A stretch of 63,233 bases of DNA, taken from contig NZ_HG942081.1 in NCBI RefSeq assembly GCF_000612665.1, positions 1 to 63,233 of the forward strand, given 5' to 3'. The stretch comes from Neobacillus dielmonensis (GTDB taxonomy: Bacteria > Bacillota > Bacilli > Bacillales > Cytobacillaceae). This document shows positions 44,912 through 52,202 of the stretch, one piece after another; within the stretch, counting starts at the first letter, position 1, and each line of letters starts with the position of its first letter. The notes beneath the pieces were generated by a model, which did no database searches, had not been told where the DNA came from, and saw nothing but the letters and a program-made list of their open reading frames with translations. The translations under genes and the position numbers were made by a program.

Positions 44912-45316
44912 ATGCAGACATCGACAATAATTAAGGTAGCGCCGGATGACATCGACCAGCTTGGCCATGTTAATTACCTGAAATATATTCTTTTTCTTGA
45001 AAGAGCGGTGGGTGATTGGTATCGACAGACAGGGGTAGATTTTAAAGAGCTAAGAAAACAAGATCTTGGCACGGTCGTCCTAAAGTTCGATATTACTTAC
45101 CTTAAGGAAGCCAGATTAGGTGATACACTGACGGTGACGACCACACTAATGAATGTGGGCAACAAAAGTTTCACAGTAAAACAAGAGATTTATAATCAGG
45201 ACAACATCCTAATTACGGAAGCAACGAAATCATTTGTCATGTTTAATACAGCTACAAGAAAAGGTGTTCCTGTCATCGAAGAAATTGCCCGTCACTACAA
45301 ATGTGCCAGGAAATAA
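44912..45316 (+). CDS. Hotdog-fold acyl-CoA thioesterase (4HBT type)
   Basis: The protein has 134 residues. The catalytic block DDIDQLGHVNYLKYILFLERAVGDWYRQTG near 11-40 is the 4-hydroxybenzoyl-CoA thioesterase/YbgC signature, with the aspartate of DQLGHVN as the likely catalytic residue. It would release free acid from acyl-CoA and so spare CoA when a pathway stalls. A AAGAGGAGAAA site precedes the ATG. It lies between two broken ligase genes. Confidence 0.85.
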   Translation: MQTSTIIKVAPDDIDQLGHVNYLKYILFLERAVGDWYRQTGVDFKELRKQDLGTVVLKFDITYLKEARLGDTLTVTTTLMNVGNKSFTVKQEIYNQDNILITEATKSFVMFNTATRKGVPVIEEIARHYKCARK

Positions 45317-45382
45317 CGAAAAATTGTCTTATACAAGTGCTGGAGAAAATGGGAGAATCAGTTTTTTAAGGCGGTGGGACAA

Positions 45383-46171
45383 ATGAAGGGAAAAATAATG
45401 CCGGAGTGTCTCCTGCCACTAAGTGGAGCAGTGAATTTCCGTGATATGGGCGGACTAGCGACGATAGATGGCAGAAAAGTTAAAAAGGGAATCCTGTTTC
45501 GGGCAGCAGAATTAACCGCATTAACTGCCGAAGATATAAGCTTTATAGAAACCCTCCAATTAAAACGGGTATTTGATTATCGCAGACAAAAGGAGGCGGA
45601 ACGGAAGCCCGATCCGCCTTTAGGTTCTGTCGTATTAGAAAGGATTGCCGCCATAAGCGAAGAAAATATTGCCTCGAATATGGCTGGTAATAACGATGGC
45701 TTTCATACGGACTATTACCGCCAATTTACCGTAGAAAGATTCCTGAAGATTTATACTGAGATGCCGATACGGAATCCATCCTATAAAAGAGTAATGGCAC
45801 TATTAAAAAGCCCGGAAGAAAACCTGCCTTTAGTCCACCATTGTACGGCCGGCCGTGACCGAACGGGAGTAGGTGCCATGTTAATATTGCTGACAATGGG
45901 TGTACCCTACGAAACTGTATTGGATGATTACTTGCTGTCCAACCTGACACTAGCAGAACGTTATGAAACTACTTTTGAAAAAGTCCAGAAATTTTTTACT
46001 CCAGAAGAATATAAACAATTTACCGATGCTTTTCCACTACGAGAAGATTATCTTCATGCTGCCTATAACGCAATTATTAGCAACTATGGTGATTTTGACT
46101 CGTATATTGCAGAAGAATTCGGAATAGCCGAAAAGGATAGGGAAAACATAAAAAACTATTGTTTAGAATAG
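45383..46171 (+). CDS. Tyrosine-phosphatase family protein
   Basis: This 262-residue protein has the CX5R active site HCTAGRDRTGVGA with C154, preceded by the N-terminal block LSGAVNFRDMGGLATIDGRKVKKGILFRAAEL. That pair defines the Y_phosphatase3/IphP group, which dephosphorylates tyrosine or phosphoinositide-like substrates. The general acid may lie in the EMPIRNPSYK region. ATG 45383 fits AAGGCGGTGGG better than GTG 45374. Its 3' end overlaps no functional start: the next ligase probably begins at TTG 46183, 11 bp on. Its role in an acyl-CoA cluster is unclear. Confidence 0.85.
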   Translation: MKGKIMPECLLPLSGAVNFRDMGGLATIDGRKVKKGILFRAAELTALTAEDISFIETLQLKRVFDYRRQKEAERKPDPPLGSVVLERIAAISEENIASNMAGNNDGFHTDYYRQFTVERFLKIYTEMPIRNPSYKRVMALLKSPEENLPLVHHCTAGRDRTGVGAMLILLTMGVPYETVLDDYLLSNLTLAERYETTFEKVQKFFTPEEYKQFTDAFPLREDYLHAAYNAIISNYGDFDSYIAEEFGIAEKDRENIKNYCLE

Positions 46172-46182
46172 GAGTGAATAGT

Positions 46183-47818
46183 TTGAATAAACCTTGGCTT
46201 TTTTCTTACCCAGAACAAGTTCCGTATGAAATTTCCCCTCCTGCTGATTCCATCTATGACCTGCTCTCTGATACAACAAAACTTTATCCAGAGAACGTTG
46301 CCGTCATTGATAATCAAAAAGAAATGACCTACTCCGAACTCAAAAACGCTGTTGATCGTTTTGCTTCAGCCCTGGCTGGAACCGGATTTCAAAAAGGAGA
46401 CAGGTTTGCCATTATGCTGCCAAACTGTTTGGAATATATTGTCTCCTTTTTTGCCGTGCAGCGTTTAGGAGGTACGGTTGTTCAAGTGAATCCACTATAT
46501 ACACCGAGAGAATTGCAGTATATCTTGGAAGATTCCGAGACAAATTGGTTGGTTTGTAATCGCTTCCAAATTCAAAAGATTGAACAAATTGGATATAAAG
46601 ATAAATTGACTTCTATCATTGCCGAGGGGAAACTAGTCGAAAGTGATAGCCTTCAGGCATGGATCGAAAAAGGGAAGAATCCACCGCCAGCAATCGATAT
46701 GGATGTGAAAGAGGATATTGCCATTTTGCAATATACAGGAGGCACCACTGGAAGGCCTAAAGGGGTAATGATTACCCATTATAATGTCATTAGTAATCTT
46801 TATCAAAACAAAGAATCAAGTGTAGGGGTAGCAAGTGAAGGTTCATGGCACCGAAACATTGGAATCGCGCCAATGTTCCATGCGATGGGTTTAACAGGAA
46901 TGATGACCAATATTTTTAGGGGTGGCACTTTTTATACGATTAGCAAATTTGATTTGAATGTGGTCGTGGAAGCGATCAGAAACTTTCAACCAACCTCTTT
47001 TAGCGGATCACCCACCATGTTTATTGCACTGCTAAACCATCCAAACCTTTCGCAGGATGATTTAAAATCGATTAAAGCATGCAGCAGCGGCTCTGCGCCA
47101 TTGTCGGTTGAAGTCATGAAGAGTTTTGAGGATAAGACGGGCGCACCTATTATCGAAGCTTATGGATTAACAGAAGCGACGACGATGGTGACGAAAAATC
47201 CAAGCCAAGGTGTACGAAAGCCAGGCTCAATTGGGATACCAGTTCCAAGCACAGATTGCCGGATTGTGGATTGCTACTGGTACAATAGAATTGCCTGTTG
47301 GGGAAACCGGTGAACTTATTGTAAAAGGTCCACAAGTTACTAAGGGATATTGGAAAAATGAAGAAGAAACCATGAATACTTTCAGGGACGGTTGGCTTTT
47401 TACGGGTGATTTGGCAAGAATGGATGAGGATGGATATTTTTATATTGTTGGAAGAAAAAAGGATATGATTATTGCAAGTGGTTTCAATATTTACCCGTTA
47501 GAAATTGAGGAGGTTTTATATCAACTTCCGGCTGTCAGGGAAGTATGTGTGTACGGCGTTCCCGACCCTTATCGCGGGGAGACAGTCAAAGCGGCGATTG
47601 TTCTAAAGGAAAATGCTACACTAACAGCACAAGAAGTCGAAGATTGGTGCAACCTACATCTGGCGAGATATAAGGTTCCTAGATTGATTGATTTTAGAGA
47701 TGAACTTCCAAAAACAGCAGTAGGAAAGATTTTGCGAACAAAATTAATTCAACAAGAAAAAGAAGGTGCTGTCATTAGTGAACTAACGGTGGAAAACCAT
47801 ATTGATTCTAACGGGTAA
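46183..47818 (+). pseudogene. Long-chain acyl-CoA synthetase with a frameshift
   Basis: The gene starts at TTG 46183 after ATAGGAGTG. It reads through LQYTGGTTGRPKGVMITH and [29 protein letters not shown] to CRIVD at about 47269, after which the frame carries only 12 further residues to a stop at 47313. Homology continues in another frame from [22 protein letters not shown] to [14 protein letters not shown]. Removing one base in GATTGCT would join the halves into about 545 residues of LcfA type. This is the third damaged ligase in the island. Real decay and sequencing error are both possible. Confidence 0.85.
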
Positions 47819-47834
47819 AAAAATATGGGATAAA

Positions 47835-47875
47835 CAGCAGGGGTGTCTCCAATGGGGACACCCTGCTGAGTTTTT
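47835..47875 (+). terminator. Terminator at the end of the acyl-CoA island
   Basis: CAGCAGGGGTGTCTCC pairs with GGGGACACCCTGCTG (one bulge, one wobble), followed by TTTTT at 47871-47875. Confidence 0.85.
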
Positions 47876-47940
47876 AACGGAATTATATTTTCCTAGTTTA
47901 GGAAAATCACATAATATTGTAAGCTCGGGCAGGTCACCAA

Positions 47941-48442
47941 ATGGAAATAAATCATCAACACTTAAAACTTACTTCTGCTGAATTGGCATATTTATGGACT
48001 ACTATTTGGCAGATAGCATGTCCATTTGTGCGAATAAGTATTTCCTTCAAAACATTGAAGATGAAGAAATTAAAAAACTGGTAATCCATGAATTGGATTT
48101 AGCGCAGCAGCACACTGTAATCATCCGAGATATTTTCACCAAAGAGAAAATCGCAATACACAAGCATTCTCGGATCAAGATGTTAATTTAAACGCTAAGC
48201 GGTTATTCACTGACATTTTCTACGTAAAATACATACACAATATGTCGAAGGGTGGATTAGTCACTTATGGCAGGGTGCTTCAAAATGTCTACCGGCAGGA
48301 AATCCATTCTTTTTATTAGAAATGTTTAACATCTAACTTAGAATTAAAAACTGAGGCTACTGATTTATTAGTAAAAAAAGGATTAGCCCTTATTCCCCCT
48401 GAAATCCCATATCCGCAAAAGGTCGTTTTCCACCTAAAATGA
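47941..48442 (+). pseudogene. Decayed DUF3231-family gene
   Basis: The DNA reads as pieces of one DUF3231 protein in shifting frames. ATG 47941 gives MEINHQHLKLTSAELAYLWT; then, one base out, YLADSMSICANKYFLQNIEDEEIKKLV; then another shift to SDQDVNLNAKRLFTDIFYVKYIHNMSK and LVTYGRVLQNVYRQEIHSF followed by a stop. After a missing internal part comes SNLELKTEATDLLVKKGLALIP ending at 48442. The family is common in Bacillus and linked loosely to sporulation; the intact protein would be much longer. Confidence 0.75.
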
Positions 48443-48671
48443 TATAATTTTACAAGGAATAAGTAGAGTTAAAGATTCAATATGAAGTAAAAAATCAACG
48501 TGTGCTGCAACCAGTCACCATTATCAAAAAGAAAAACAATATCTTGGCATGGTGTGCTGAGTAACATGTGACATCAGCTATTTTTTTGGTTAAAATAACA
48601 AAAGTATAAAAAATAGAAACTTTTTTGATAAAGTATTAAGGAAATGGCCGGAATGGAGGGGGCACTACTGG
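48443..48671. other. Intergenic region before a TetR gene
   Basis: About 230 bp of AT-rich sequence with no supported gene. It must hold the promoter of the TetR regulator, but I cannot place convincing -35 and -10 elements. Confidence 0.4.
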
Positions 48672-49229
48672 ATGGATACGAAAACGACAATTATCAACAT
48701 TGCAACAGCACTATTCCAAGAAAAGGGATATATGGGTGTGGGGATCACCGAAATATTACAAACATGCAACATCTCTAAAGGATCATTTTATCACCACTTT
48801 CCGAATGGAAAAGAAGAATTACTGATTGCATGCCTAAAGTCAATAGAAAAGGTCATTACGGAGGACATTGAGTATATCTTTAACCAATATCGAACCGCCC
48901 ATGAAGCGACATACGCACTGATTGAAAAATTAATCTACTTGTTTGACAAAGAAGATACGTTGACAGGGTATACGTTTGCCAGTATTATCAGCGAATTAGG
49001 TTCACTAAATGAACCAGTGCGTATCGCAGTCAATTCCTTATACATAGAAATGCAGCGGATTTATGCCGCAAAGCTGGAAGCAGATGGATTTTCAAAAGCA
49101 GATGCGGATTCCCTTGCTCTGATGATGACGGCGTCGGTTGAAGGGGGAATCATGCTTTGCTTAACCCAAAAAACAAGCGATCCCTTGAAAACAGTCCTCA
49201 ATCTATTACCAAATATGTTGAAAAAGTGA
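48672..49229 (+). CDS. TetR-family regulator (LmrA/YxaF-like)
   Basis: This 185-residue protein has the helix-turn-helix TALFQEKGYMGVGITEILQTCNISKGSFYHHFPNGKEELL at 12-51. The GVGITEIL and KGSFYHHFP pattern with a TetR_C-type ligand domain (MTASVEGGIMLCLTQKTSDPL near 155-175) recalls LmrA/YxaF repressors of efflux genes. The expected target would be a neighbouring transporter or enzyme, but only degraded or very small frames follow. Confidence 0.85.
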   Translation: MDTKTTIINIATALFQEKGYMGVGITEILQTCNISKGSFYHHFPNGKEELLIACLKSIEKVITEDIEYIFNQYRTAHEATYALIEKLIYLFDKEDTLTGYTFASIISELGSLNEPVRIAVNSLYIEMQRIYAAKLEADGFSKADADSLALMMTASVEGGIMLCLTQKTSDPLKTVLNLLPNMLKK

Positions 49230-49235
49230 GGTTGT

Positions 49236-49361
49236 ATGGGTATTTTACGGTTTGTCTCAGCGTTATTCAAACTTCCCATTAAGGGATTTTTGCTATTATT
49301 TAGTGTCTGCTGCATTACATGTCTGGAAACATTGGTTTATTTTAGGAAATGTTGCAATTAA
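49236..49361 (+). CDS. Possible small membrane peptide
   Basis: A 41-residue frame starting 6 bp after the TetR stop reads MGILRFVSALFKLPIKGF then LLLFSVCCITCLETLVYF. It has one hydrophobic segment. No strong ribosome binding site is present other than the end of the TetR gene. It may be a remnant of a larger membrane protein. Confidence 0.3.
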   Translation: MGILRFVSALFKLPIKGFLLLFSVCCITCLETLVYFRKCCN

Positions 49362-49534
49362 TCCCTGTTTTTATAAGCCGTTTTCATATACTTTATATGG
49401 AGCAAACTATTTCTACCATCATATTATTCATTTACCTGGGAGTCTTCAAAGTCTTTATCGAGGGAAGCATCAAGGGCGGAGTTCAAAGAGATGAGGAAGC
49501 GTCCATCTCGGTTACTGGGAAGGGAGTGACATGA
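49349..49534 (+). CDS. Possible small membrane protein or remnant
   Basis: A 61-residue frame has one or two hydrophobic stretches (about 3-32) and a polar tail VQRDEEASISVTGKGVT. TTAGGAA lies immediately before the ATG, which is too close to be a good ribosome binding site. It overlaps the previous small frame. The pair may be pieces of a decayed membrane gene once controlled by the adjacent TetR protein. Confidence 0.3.
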   Translation: MLQLIPVFISRFHILYMEQTISTIILFIYLGVFKVFIEGSIKGGVQRDEEASISVTGKGVT

Positions 49535-49726
49535 TTGGGCAGAACATATTTGACATGGTTCATTACCCCTGGTTACTACTTTACCCAACGATTGCTGTGG
49601 TTGGTTTAAAATATTGTTATTAAACATTATGATGAAACAATTTGAATCAATGAACGAACGATAAGGAAGTAAGTCCTATTATGAGATAAAGCAAAAATAC
49701 AACAAGGAACTTTTCGGAGAAATAGA

Positions 49727-49762
49727 AACAGCCCAATCTTGTTTAGGATTGGGCTGTTTTTC
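49727..49762. terminator. Bidirectional terminator before the hemerythrin gene end
   Basis: A perfect 12-bp stem (AACAGCCCAATC at 49727-49738, its complement at 49747-49758) is followed by T residues on the plus strand. It sits 7 bp beyond the hemerythrin stop and can serve transcription from either side. Confidence 0.85.
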
Positions 49763-49769
49763 TCACAAT

Positions 49770-50294
49770 TTAGCGGGTTTCGGAAACCTTTTGGAGCAAT
49801 ATTTCTTTTTCTTCATCCGTCAACATCCGTTCCGCCATTGGATAGAGGACCTGTTCTTCTTTCATAAAATGGTCTAACAGGGTATAGTAGGCATTTTTAA
49901 TCAAATTCGAATTTTGAATTTTCTCGTCTGTTGTTAGAACTGTTTGGCTCTCAGCGTTTTTGAGGAATTCATTGATGAAACTTCTTGCCTGCTCGTGTTC
50001 ATATTCCATTACAGAAATAGGCCCGCCATTTTTTCCAAGGTAGACTTCCATCATCCGGAATAAAAAGTCTTCCTCACGTTCCGAGTGGAATTCAAGATTT
50101 GTGAAAAACTCTCTCACTTCCGTGAACAATTTTTCAAAGTCTGTTCCTGCTGGTTCTTGCTCCACTTGATTACATAGAGAGAATAAAGCTTCTAAACAAC
50201 TCCTTAATGAAGTATGCTCGCTAACTAATTGATTTAATCCTTCTGAAAGTGTGATCGGTCCGTTTCCAATTAATCCACTATGACATCCTTGCAT
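49770..50294 (-). CDS. Hemerythrin-domain protein
   Basis: This 174-residue four-helix protein has candidate diiron ligands in LVSEHTSLRSCLEALFSL, the FHSEREEDFLF block near 94-104, VMEYEHEQARSFI near 120-132 and LLDHFMKEEQVLYPMAE near 148-164. That histidine/glutamate spacing is the bacterial hemerythrin pattern, as in iron-storage or NO/oxygen-stress proteins of the RIC/YtfE group. AAAGGGGA precedes the ATG. An Fnr-like dyad lies upstream at -41.5 relative to a predicted start, which fits anaerobic or nitrosative expression alongside the nitrate reductase genes in this window. Confidence 0.85.
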   Translation of the reverse strand: MQGCHSGLIGNGPITLSEGLNQLVSEHTSLRSCLEALFSLCNQVEQEPAGTDFEKLFTEVREFFTNLEFHSEREEDFLFRMMEVYLGKNGGPISVMEYEHEQARSFINEFLKNAESQTVLTTDEKIQNSNLIKNAYYTLLDHFMKEEQVLYPMAERMLTDEEKEILLQKVSETR

Positions 50295-50353
50295 GATTCA
50301 AATCCCCTTTCAACTATTTATACTATTACTATATAAAAATCGAAATTGTTTTA

Positions 50354-50371
50354 TAGTGACTTAAATCACTA
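50354..50371 (-). promoter_or_regulatory. Fnr-like box of the hemerythrin gene
   Basis: TAGTGA, a 6-nt spacer and TCACTA form a perfect dyad close to the Fnr consensus TGTGA-N6-TCACA. On the minus strand a TATAGT -10 element occupies 50333-50328; the dyad centre would sit about 41.5 bp before the resulting start, the standard activator position. Confidence 0.6.
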
Positions 50372-50421
50372 AAAACACATGTTTATGGATCCGGCTAAAA
50401 AAGATATTTATTTTCTTATTT

Positions 50422-50443
50422 TTATAGTAAAATAATACTATAA
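50422..50443. promoter_or_regulatory. Inverted repeat in front of the riboswitch-like leader
   Basis: TTATAGTA and TACTATAA are perfect 8-bp complements with a 6-nt spacer. The right arm may double as the -10 region of the leader transcript. A repressor site is possible. Confidence 0.35.
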
Positions 50444-50534
50444 ATAGGTATCAAGAGTGGCGGAGAGAACTGGCTCGATGATGTCACAGCAACCTACAGC
50501 AGTGCAAGGTGCTCCAACCAGCAAAGCTTAATGC
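50444..50534 (+). ncRNA. S-box (SAM-I riboswitch)-like leader
   Basis: The core reads ATCAAGAGTGGCGGAGAGAA, then CTGGCTCGATGATG and GCAACC, then AAGGTGCTCCAACCAGC. These match in order the conserved SAM-I blocks AUCAAGAG, GGAG, CUGGC-N-AUGA, GCAACC and AAGGUGCU-N-CC-N-GC; ACCT and AGGT can close P3, and GCTCCAACCAGC fits P4. The 3' strand of P1 that should follow is not evident: AAAGC-TTAAT-GCTTT instead folds on itself. A terminator hairpin comes next. So this is a SAM-I riboswitch or a derived variant. Confidence 0.7.
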
Positions 50535-50554
50535 TTTGAATTATAAAACGGCGG

Positions 50555-50592
50555 CAGCCCCTTTTGCATTCAAGGCAAGGGGGGTTGTTTTA
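50555..50592 (+). terminator. Terminator downstream of the S-box-like leader
   Basis: AGCCCCTTTTGC at 50556-50567 pairs with GCAAGGGGGGTT at 50575-50586 (with wobble pairs), followed by GTTTTATTT. It is placed as the expression platform of the riboswitch, 35 bp before the start codon. Confidence 0.7.
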
Positions 50593-50626
50593 TTTGTTCG
50601 CGGACGGAGAAAAAGGAGGAATAGCA

Positions 50627-50950
50627 ATGAACATTAGCGGATTTGCCCGAGGCTTGATGTCCAAGAATTACAGTACGGAACGATTTTTGCTTCATGTGGC
50701 CAATTGTGTGGAGGGCCAGCTGAAAGAATGGGATGAAAAATATGAAGTCCTCGTTTTGAAGTTGAAAAACTATGAATTTATCGTCAAAATGGGTGACCAG
50801 GATTACTATCTTCCGCTTCCTGAAGAGGAAATTGCTGCTTTACAACAAATGGGGGCATTTGCCCTGGACCGGAGGGTTTGGAGAGAACTGGAGAATCAAG
50901 GTCTCCCGATTCAAAGAGGCCATGGAAATTACATAAATTATGTACTATGA
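50627..50950 (+). CDS. Small uncharacterised protein under an S-box-like leader
   Basis: This 107-residue protein begins MNISGFARGLMSKNYSTERFLLHVANCVEGQL and contains VLVLKLKNYEFIVKMGDQDYYLPLPEEEIAALQQMGAFALDRRVWRELENQGLPI. It is soluble with mixed alpha/beta character; I recognise no family. ATG 50627 follows AAAGGAGG; the longer frame from 50564 runs through the terminator and is rejected. Control by a SAM-sensing leader would suggest a link to methionine, cysteine or SAM metabolism, but no catalytic motif is visible. Confidence 0.8.
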   Translation: MNISGFARGLMSKNYSTERFLLHVANCVEGQLKEWDEKYEVLVLKLKNYEFIVKMGDQDYYLPLPEEEIAALQQMGAFALDRRVWRELENQGLPIQRGHGNYINYVL

Positions 50951-50952
50951 AG

Positions 50953-50988
50953 AAAAATGCAGGCCATATCAGACCTGCATTTTTTTTG
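50953..50988. terminator. Bidirectional terminator between convergent genes
   Basis: AAAAATGCAGG at 50953-50963 pairs with CCTGCATTTTT at 50974-50984, with A- and T-runs on both sides. Confidence 0.88.
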
Positions 50989-50991
50989 ATT

Positions 50992-51228
50992 TTATATAAC
51001 ACTATTCTTAATCGTATTACTATCTGTGCCATCGGGATCAATGACAAGGGAGACAGGGACGTTAATCGGGGATAGGTCGCCGTTTTGCTCCCCGACGGCC
51101 TGATTTCGTTTATAGGATACAAACTGGTCAATCATCTGCATCGGTCCCAAATTAGTAATCGCCCCATTATCCATTGTATTAATTTTAAACCCCAGGAGAT
51201 TAATTGCCATCGGTGTAACAAATATCAT
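50992..51228 (-). CDS. Small GerPA/GerPF-like spore protein (copy 1)
   Basis: This protein of about 78 residues contains INLLGFKINTMDNGAITNLGP, the FVSYKRNQAVGEQNGDLSP block and the closing SLVIDPDGTDSNTIKNSVI. An IN motif, then an NxG motif, then a DxD-containing tail is the layout of GerPA/GerPF-type small spore proteins that help germinants cross the coat. It is the last of four tandem paralogues on this strand. ATG 51228 lies 9 nt beyond GGGAGTG. Confidence 0.65.
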   Translation of the reverse strand: MIFVTPMAINLLGFKINTMDNGAITNLGPMQMIDQFVSYKRNQAVGEQNGDLSPINVPVSLVIDPDGTDSNTIKNSVI

Positions 51229-51263
51229 AAAATCCAACACTCCCTCTCATTTATGAAAAAACA

Positions 51264-51497
51264 TCATAAGACGCTATTTTTAACGGTAGGACTGTCGATT
51301 ACATCCATGTCCGACACCCAGGATACCGTAAGCAGGGTAGGCGAAAGGTCACCGTTTTGTTCGCCAATTCCCTGGCTTCGTTTATAAGAAACAAACAAAT
51401 CATTTTGCTGGCTAGGGCCTAAATTGACAACTGCCCCGTGGTCAAGGGCATTTATCTTAAATCCCAGCATATTCAGTGAAATCGGTGCAAAAACCAT
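51264..51497 (-). CDS. Small GerPA/GerPF-like spore protein (copy 2)
   Basis: This 77-residue protein is closely similar to its downstream neighbour, sharing LGFKIN, NLGP, FVSYKR, GEQNGDLSP and the ending KNSV. The close similarity suggests a recent tandem duplication. It is the third gene of the minus-strand cluster. Confidence 0.65.
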   Translation of the reverse strand: MVFAPISLNMLGFKINALDHGAVVNLGPSQQNDLFVSYKRSQGIGEQNGDLSPTLLTVSWVSDMDVIDSPTVKNSVL

Positions 51498-51508
51498 TAT
51501 GCCACCCC

Positions 51509-51760
51509 TTATGGAATCGGAATCGGCGAGGATGCGAAAGAGGAAGCGGAATCAATTTGGTCTCGGTCATCAACACAGCTTCGAGTCCCGAGAAAGTGAC
51601 TTCCATCGCCCATATTCTGGCCAAACCCCTGATTTTTTTTATCTGAATTATGCCATTCTGCCAAAAGGTTTTGACCAACATTAATTGCAGATGCATTCTC
51701 AAAGGAGTTTACTTTAATGATGTTGATATTAATATTAATATAGGGAACTGGCCCGTTCAT
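51509..51760 (-). CDS. Small GerP-like spore protein (copy 3)
   Basis: With ATG 51760 behind GAGGAGGGG the protein has about 83 residues: MNGPVPYINININIIKVNSFENASAINVGQNLLAEW, then KKNQGFGQNMGDGS and a tail with DDRDQIDSASS. It keeps the IN motif, the NVG motif and the G-N-GD pattern of its neighbours but is more divergent. Confidence 0.6.
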   Translation of the reverse strand: MNGPVPYINININIIKVNSFENASAINVGQNLLAEWHNSDKKNQGFGQNMGDGSHFLGTRSCVDDRDQIDSASSFASSPIPIP

Positions 51761-51792
51761 GAAACCCCTCCTCATTCTGTCCGGTCTTCAAG

Positions 51793-52029
51793 TTATCGAT
51801 TGTTTTTCTCAGAATAAACATCATATAAATCATTGTCATTGGTAGAATGGATCGTATGGGACCTAAGTGTTAGGTCTGCCAATTGCTGCCCAAACCCCTG
51901 ACTTTTCTTGGCGCAAACATTGCGGTTGGTTTTGATCGTAGAAGAAAAAGACACCGAGCTTAAATGGTCGACATTATTCAACTTGATTCCCTTAATCGTT
52001 ATATTAGTAGGTAAAAAGTTCATCCTCAT
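51793..52029 (-). CDS. Small GerP-like spore protein (copy 4)
   Basis: This 78-residue protein has ITIKGIKLNNVDHLSSVSFSSTIKTNRN, then KKSQGFGQQLADLTLRSHTIHSTNDNDLYD. The KSQGFGQ block links it to copy 3 (KKNQGFGQ). It is the first gene of the cluster, with a sigma-E-like promoter upstream. GGAAGGAA precedes ATG 52029; ATG 52023 is an alternative. Confidence 0.6.
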   Translation of the reverse strand: MRMNFLPTNITIKGIKLNNVDHLSSVSFSSTIKTNRNVCAKKSQGFGQQLADLTLRSHTIHSTNDNDLYDVYSEKNNR

Positions 52030-52055
52030 TCATTTCCTTCCAAGCCTGTTTTTAC

Positions 52056-52083
52056 AGAGTATGCGCCATTAAAATAAATTATG
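52056..52083 (-). promoter_or_regulatory. Sigma-E-like promoter of the GerP-like cluster
   Basis: On the minus strand CATAATT (52083-52077), a 13-nt spacer and CATACTCT (52063-52056) resemble the mother-cell sigma-E consensus. It lies 27 bp before the first gene of the cluster. Mother-cell expression would fit spore coat proteins. Confidence 0.45.
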
Positions 52084-52202
52084 TTAGCGTATGGAGTGAA
52101 GTCCGGACGCATCATATGAATTTTTTTGACAGAAGTCAAATATGATTTAATGATACACATAAAAGTACGAGCTATGGCTGGCATCGAAAGGGGGAATCCA
52201 AC

